Shown here piece after piece: positions 60,840 through 64,000 of a stretch of 64,000 bases of DNA (position 1 is the stretch's first letter; each line of letters starts with the position of its first letter). The notes under the pieces are model-generated. The model searched no databases and was not told where the DNA came from. It saw only the letters and a program-made list of their open reading frames with translations. The stretch is taken from NCBI RefSeq assembly GCF_008087345.1, contig NZ_VHIB01000018.1, forward strand, positions 19,220-83,219, in the 5' to 3' direction. The position numbers and the translations under genes were made by a program. The DNA is from Nocardioides caldifontis. GTDB lineage: Bacteria > Actinomycetota > Actinomycetes > Propionibacteriales > Nocardioidaceae.

Positions 60840-61937
60840 ATGACGACTCAGAACAACCTCACACAGGAGCCGCGCCGGATTCTGCTGGACTATCCCCACC
60901 GGGTGGCAGGGCACTGCGGATCCGGAGCGCTGAGGGATCTGGTGGAGTGGGCTGGTCTGGGCTGGGAGGAGGTGCCGAGCGAAGGTCTGGTCTTCGGGAT
61001 GGCCGGTGGCATCGGCTTCACCTATCTCCGGATGTCCGGGCTCACCCCGCCCGTCTATCTTGTCGGGCGCAGTGATGGATTCGAGATAGACCTTCCTACG
61101 AGGCTAGGTGCAGAGGTCGAGGTCCGTCGGACCGACGATCCCGGGACCGGTTGGTACTGGGTCCGCCGCGAACTCCAGCACGGACGTCCCGTCCTGTTGT
61201 GGGCTGACATCGCCGAGTTGCCCTACCTCAATGTCCGCCTGCAAATGGGCCGGCACGACATCGTGGTGATCGGCTACGACGACGACACCGAGACGGCGTT
61301 CGTGGTCGACAACGACCGAGCCGAGGTGCAAGAAGTTCCCTACGACGCTCTTGCGCGGGCGCGTGCGTCGCGGTCGTTCCCCGTGCCCACAAGGCACACG
61401 ACGTACTTCGTGAACTGGCCCCAGATCCTGCCCGATCTGCGCTCGACCGCGGCTTCTGCACTCGTGGCGTCGGTCGAGAACATGCAAGCAGAGGCGACGG
61501 CGATCATCCCGGACACATCGGCGCTGCCGTCGGATGCTGTTGCTGCCGCCGGAGTCCGTGGAGTTGCGGCATTCGCCGAGGATGTCGACCGGTGGCCGGG
61601 AGTCATGTCGGAACCGGAACTCGATGGCACGCTCCGCGCGCTCCACGCCTTTGTGGAGAAGGCCGGGACCGGGGGTGGCCTGTTCCGCCGGTTGCAGGCG
61701 GCGTTCTGCTTCGAGGTGGCGCGACTCACCGACTGCGCTGAGGTGGCCGCGGCCGGCACTGCGCTGCTGCGATGCGCCGACACGTGGTCGGCTGTGGCTG
61801 CGGCGGGGCGTAGTGACGGTTCGACGCGCGAGCGCTGGCGACGGGTCCACGAGCTCGCCGCGACGCTACCCACCCGCGAGGACCAGGCAGTCGCTGAGAT
61901 GCACTCAGCGGCGGCGGAGCTGGCGAGGCTGTCCTGA
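60840..61937 (+). CDS. BtrH-like acyltransferase-fold protein
   Basis: A 365-residue protein whose first 200 residues match the BtrH N-terminal domain: [23 protein letters not shown] with a candidate nucleophile Cys 26, [20 protein letters not shown], and a candidate His 139 in [22 protein letters not shown]. The rest is helical (DUF4872-like). BtrH transfers an acyl chain from a carrier protein to an aminoglycoside in butirosin synthesis. Nothing here suggests an antibiotic cluster; it stands between ACAD and SDR genes, so an acyl transfer or amide/thioester hydrolysis in catabolism is the simplest idea. ATG 60840 with GGAGAT upstream; the longer frame from 60426 lies in the ACAD gene. Confidence 0.82.
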   Translation: MTTQNNLTQEPRRILLDYPHRVAGHCGSGALRDLVEWAGLGWEEVPSEGLVFGMAGGIGFTYLRMSGLTPPVYLVGRSDGFEIDLPTRLGAEVEVRRTDDPGTGWYWVRRELQHGRPVLLWADIAELPYLNVRLQMGRHDIVVIGYDDDTETAFVVDNDRAEVQEVPYDALARARASRSFPVPTRHTTYFVNWPQILPDLRSTAASALVASVENMQAEATAIIPDTSALPSDAVAAAGVRGVAAFAEDVDRWPGVMSEPELDGTLRALHAFVEKAGTGGGLFRRLQAAFCFEVARLTDCAEVAAAGTALLRCADTWSAVAAAGRSDGSTRERWRRVHELAATLPTREDQAVAEMHSAAAELARLS

Positions 61938-61939
61938 CA

Positions 61940-62680
61940 ATGGACTTCGTCGACCGCACCTTCCTCGTCTCCGGCGCCACCTCTGGACTGGGCCGGGCAA
62001 CCACGCTGGCGCTTCTCGAGCGCGGCGCCAAGGTAGTCGCCGCCGACCTGAAGGGCGAGGCGCCCGCAGGCGCCACCTTCGCACCGACCGACGTCACGGA
62101 CCCGGCCCAGGTCCAGGCCGCTGTGGACACCGCGGTTGAGCTGGGCGGCTTCGCCGGAGCCGTCAGCTGCGCTGGGATCGCGGCAGCGGCCAAGGTGCTC
62201 TCCAAGGGTGAGCCGCACTCGCTCGACGTGTTTCTGAAGGTGCTGCAGGTGAACCTCGCCGGCACCTTCAACGTCGCCAGGCTGGCAGCCCAGGCGCTGA
62301 GTGAGGGCGAGGCAGGCCCCGACGGTGAGCGCGGAGTGATCGTCAACACCGCCTCCGGGGCGGCGTACGACGGCCAGATCGGCCAAGCGGCGTACTCCGC
62401 CTCCAAGGCGGGCGTCGTCGGCATGACGCTGCCCATGGCGCGCGAGCTCGCGACCCACGGGATCCGCGTCATGGCCATCGCGCCCGGGCTCTTCCTCACC
62501 CCGATGCTCGAGGTACTACCCCACGCGGCACGCGAGTCGCTCGGCCAGCAGGTGCCGTTCCCGGCGCGGCTGGGCGACCCGATGGAGTTCGCCGACCTGG
62601 TCTGCCACATCATCGAGAACCGCATGCTCAACGGCGAGGTTGTCCGCATCGACGGGTCCATGCGGATGGCAGCTCGATGA
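61940..62680 (+). CDS. SDR-family oxidoreductase (HSD10-like)
   Basis: A 246-residue [51 protein letters not shown] in the place of [28 protein letters not shown] with Ser, Tyr and Lys, and [11 protein letters not shown]. The sequence resembles 3-hydroxyacyl-CoA dehydrogenase type 2 (HSD10), including the TPML and [18 protein letters not shown] stretch. It likely oxidises a 3-hydroxyacyl-CoA. It begins 2 bases after the BtrH-like stop. Confidence 0.92.
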   Translation: MDFVDRTFLVSGATSGLGRATTLALLERGAKVVAADLKGEAPAGATFAPTDVTDPAQVQAAVDTAVELGGFAGAVSCAGIAAAAKVLSKGEPHSLDVFLKVLQVNLAGTFNVARLAAQALSEGEAGPDGERGVIVNTASGAAYDGQIGQAAYSASKAGVVGMTLPMARELATHGIRVMAIAPGLFLTPMLEVLPHAARESLGQQVPFPARLGDPMEFADLVCHIIENRMLNGEVVRIDGSMRMAAR

Positions 62681-62723
62681 TCCGCGCAGGCACCGCGAGT
62701 TCTGTCGCCCGGATCGGTGGACT

Positions 62724-63209
62724 GTGAGCCGGGACGTCGGTGCGACCGCCGACGACAACAGCCACATCGTGCACGCCGAGGATCTCACGCCCGGCCAGGT
62801 GATCCAGCTCGGCTCCCACACGGTCTGCGAGAGCGAGATCATCGCCTTCGCGACGCAGTGGGACCCGCAGTTCTTCCACCTCGATCCCGCGCGCGCGGCA
62901 GCCGAGAGCCAGTTCGGCGGCCTCATCGCCAGCGGGCTGCACACCCTCTCGATCTACCAACGGCTGTGGGTGGACAGCCGCACGCAGCCGTGGCGCGTCA
63001 TCGCCGGCGCCACCATGAGTGACGTGGCGTTCCTTCGCCCGGTTCGCCCCGGGGATGTCCTCACGGGGCACACCGTGATCGACGATGTACGTTTCGAGCC
63101 CGACAAGCATCGCGGCCGCGTCACCTTCGCAGGCGCACTCGGCAACCAGGACGACAAGCTCGTGCTCCGCGTCACCACGGCCGTCTACCTCGGAGCGAGG
63201 ACCGCGTAA
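62724..63209 (+). CDS. MaoC-family (hotdog) enoyl-CoA hydratase
   Basis: A 161-residue single hotdog-domain protein. ESEIIAFATQWDPQFFHLDPARAAAESQFGGLIASGLHTLS carries the hydratase 2 motif with the catalytic Asp and His, and FLRPVRPGDVLTGHTVIDD follows. It would hydrate an enoyl-CoA to the (R)-3-hydroxy form or act on a side-chain intermediate. GTG 62724 is chosen because GGTGG precedes it; the frame from 62640 reads through the SDR end and is less likely. Last intact gene before the mobile DNA. Confidence 0.9.
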   Translation: MSRDVGATADDNSHIVHAEDLTPGQVIQLGSHTVCESEIIAFATQWDPQFFHLDPARAAAESQFGGLIASGLHTLSIYQRLWVDSRTQPWRVIAGATMSDVAFLRPVRPGDVLTGHTVIDDVRFEPDKHRGRVTFAGALGNQDDKLVLRVTTAVYLGARTA

Positions 63210-63310
63210 GGGCTGCACAAGCGCGTCTACGTCCGCCGCCCCGGGTCAACCAGACCTTCGCCCGCAACGCACTACCCGCCCCTTCCCGAGGCGCACTCCT
63301 GAGCACGCGG

Positions 63311-63421
63311 TTCCCCGACTACGCCGGAGCCGCCGGGCTGCTGCAACCCGCCATCGACGAGGAGTACGGCCGCGGGGGCGGCGACTTCGGTCACGAGGCG
63401 GTCGTGGCCCGGGAGATGAGT
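63311..63421 (+). pseudogene. Acyl-CoA dehydrogenase stump, truncated by an insertion
   Basis: In one frame the sequence encodes AGAAGLLQPAIDEEYGRGGG then DFGHEAVVAREMS, the N-terminal-domain turn of an ACAD (normally ..GLLG..VPEEYGGGGGDFRHEAVV.EE). No start is preserved upstream and the frame becomes unrelated after 63421, at or near the left edge of the IS982-type element. The rest of the gene may lie beyond the right edge of the window. Confidence 0.6.
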
Positions 63422-63518
63422 AAGTCCAAGGGATGTTGCCGGTGTGGCAGGCGTGGTCAGGCATGAAGGGCGTCCAGAGTCGGCGTTGTCTAACCCAACG
63501 TGAACCCTGGAGGCCCTT

Positions 63519-63896
63519 GTGGACGCCGATCTGGACACCCTTGCCACCGCACTCTAAGTGACCACCGACGACTTGTTACTCACTCGTCCTGAGCGTGTCC
63601 CGGCTCGTCCCAAGGTCGGGATCGCGCCGCGGATCAGTGATGCGGAGATGCTGACTCTGGCGGTGATGCAGGCGTTGTTGGGCTTCACCAGCGAGACTCA
63701 CTGGCTGCGCTACGCGCGAGCGAATCTGGTCGAGATGTTCCCGCAGCTGCCCCAGCAATCGGGCTACAACAAGCGGTTGCGCGAGCTCGCCTCGACGATG
63801 TCGTGGCTGGTCGGTGCCCTGGGACAACAGACCAGCATCGCCGACGATGACGTGTGGATCGTGGACTCGACTCTGTCGACGACGCCTGAAAACTGA
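63519..63896 (+). pseudogene. IS982-family transposase, N-terminal part with a stop, truncated
   Basis: GTG 63519 begins VDADLDTLATAL then TAA (63555) then VTTDDLLLTRPERVPARPKV; the family consensus at this point is ALYV.IDDLL, so the Tyr codon has become a stop. The frame goes on with ISDAEMLTLAVMQALLGF, THWLRYARANLVEMFPQLP and SGYNKRL, and reaches the first catalytic Asp in WIVDSTL. It then breaks at about 63874, where the IS21-type end begins. Both defects make it inactive. A start at GTG 63558 after the stop is possible but would not restore the catalytic domain. Confidence 0.8.
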
Positions 63897-63927
63897 CCCC
63901 CTATCGACGGTCGAAAACTGACCCCCT
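63888..63927. repeat. IS21-type terminal direct repeats
   Basis: The 15-mer GAAAACTGACCCCCT occurs at 63888-63902 and again at 63913-63927. Multiple terminal repeats of this type are characteristic of IS21-family left ends in actinobacteria. A TGT at 63874-63876 may be the element's outer end. Confidence 0.75.
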
Positions 63928-63966
63928 CCGAGACCCTGTGCTTAGTCATGAGACAGGGGTTGAGGA

Positions 63967-64000
63967 GTGTTGTCAGTGGAGGACTGGGCCGAGATCCGTA
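63967..64000 (+). CDS. istA: IS21-family transposase IstA, start only (partial)
   Basis: The last 34 bases encode a start codon and LSVEDWAEIR, the conserved N-terminus of actinobacterial IS21 transposases (LTVEDWAEIRRLH). GTG 63967 and TTG 63970 are both possible starts; TGAGGAG lies just upstream. It runs off the right edge. Together with the repeats at 63888 it shows that an IS21-type element begins here and extends outside the window. Confidence 0.7.
   Translation, partial: MLSVEDWAEIR

Overview
The window reads as chromosomal DNA of a high-GC Gram-positive bacterium (Actinomycetota). Third codon positions are mostly G/C, GTG starts are common, stop/start overlaps of the ATGA or GTGA type chain most genes, and the families (acyl-CoA dehydrogenases, EchA-type crotonases, Ltp2/DUF35 proteins, IpdA/IpdB-like proteins, TetR and LLM proteins) are those of actinobacterial lipid, terpene and steroid catabolism. 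No rRNA, tRNA or CRISPR array was seen. The genus cannot be fixed from the sequence alone.

Layout. (1) 1-6669: a co-directional block with the tail of a CoA-ligase-like gene, a crotonase, a complete TRAP transporter (DctP, DctQ, DctM), an acyl-CoA dehydrogenase (ACAD), a PaaK-type CoA ligase and a small gene. It is visibly less G/C-rich at third positions than the rest. (2) 6670-8748: a decayed region with an IS3-family 3' remnant and a pRiA4b ORF-3-like gene. (3) 8721-23948: a set resembling the acyclic terpene utilization (Atu) system: CoA ligases, ACADs, an AtuA-family gene, both subunits of a biotin-dependent acyl-CoA carboxylase, a crotonase, an MBL-fold hydrolase and a TetR regulator beside a 30-bp palindrome. 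Here an ACAD and AtuA are joined by an apparent deletion, and AtuA also carries a frameshift. (4) 23979-31024: a leftward operon with an SDR, a TetR regulator, a class III CoA-transferase, an ACAD, a GalT-like protein and two thiolases. (5) 31140-45457: a NUDIX gene, three thiolase-like proteins lacking the nucleophilic Cys, a nitronate monooxygenase-like reductase, two LLM oxidoreductases, two DUF35 proteins, two crotonases, two ACADs and an IpdA/IpdB-like pair. (6) 46000-57435: a LIV-type ABC transporter with two adenylate-forming ligases in the same run, an MBL-fold hydrolase and a pair of adjacent ACADs. (7) 57436-63209: an APH-fold kinase, an SDR and an ACAD10/11-like dehydrogenase, followed by a BtrH-like protein, another SDR and a MaoC hydratase. 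(8) 63311-64000: an ACAD stump cut by an IS982-type transposase that is itself cut by an IS21-type element.

Together the genes describe uptake (TRAP, ABC), activation to CoA thioesters (six ligases, one CoA-transferase), and desaturation, hydration, oxidation, carboxylation and C-C cleavage of branched, hydroxylated or cyclic acids. The substrates are not readable from sequence. Points most worth following are the split kinase/ACAD10/11-like module with its BtrH-like neighbour, the Cys-less thiolase/DUF35 sets, the GalT-like protein in a thiolase operon, and a candidate operator repeated at five promoters.
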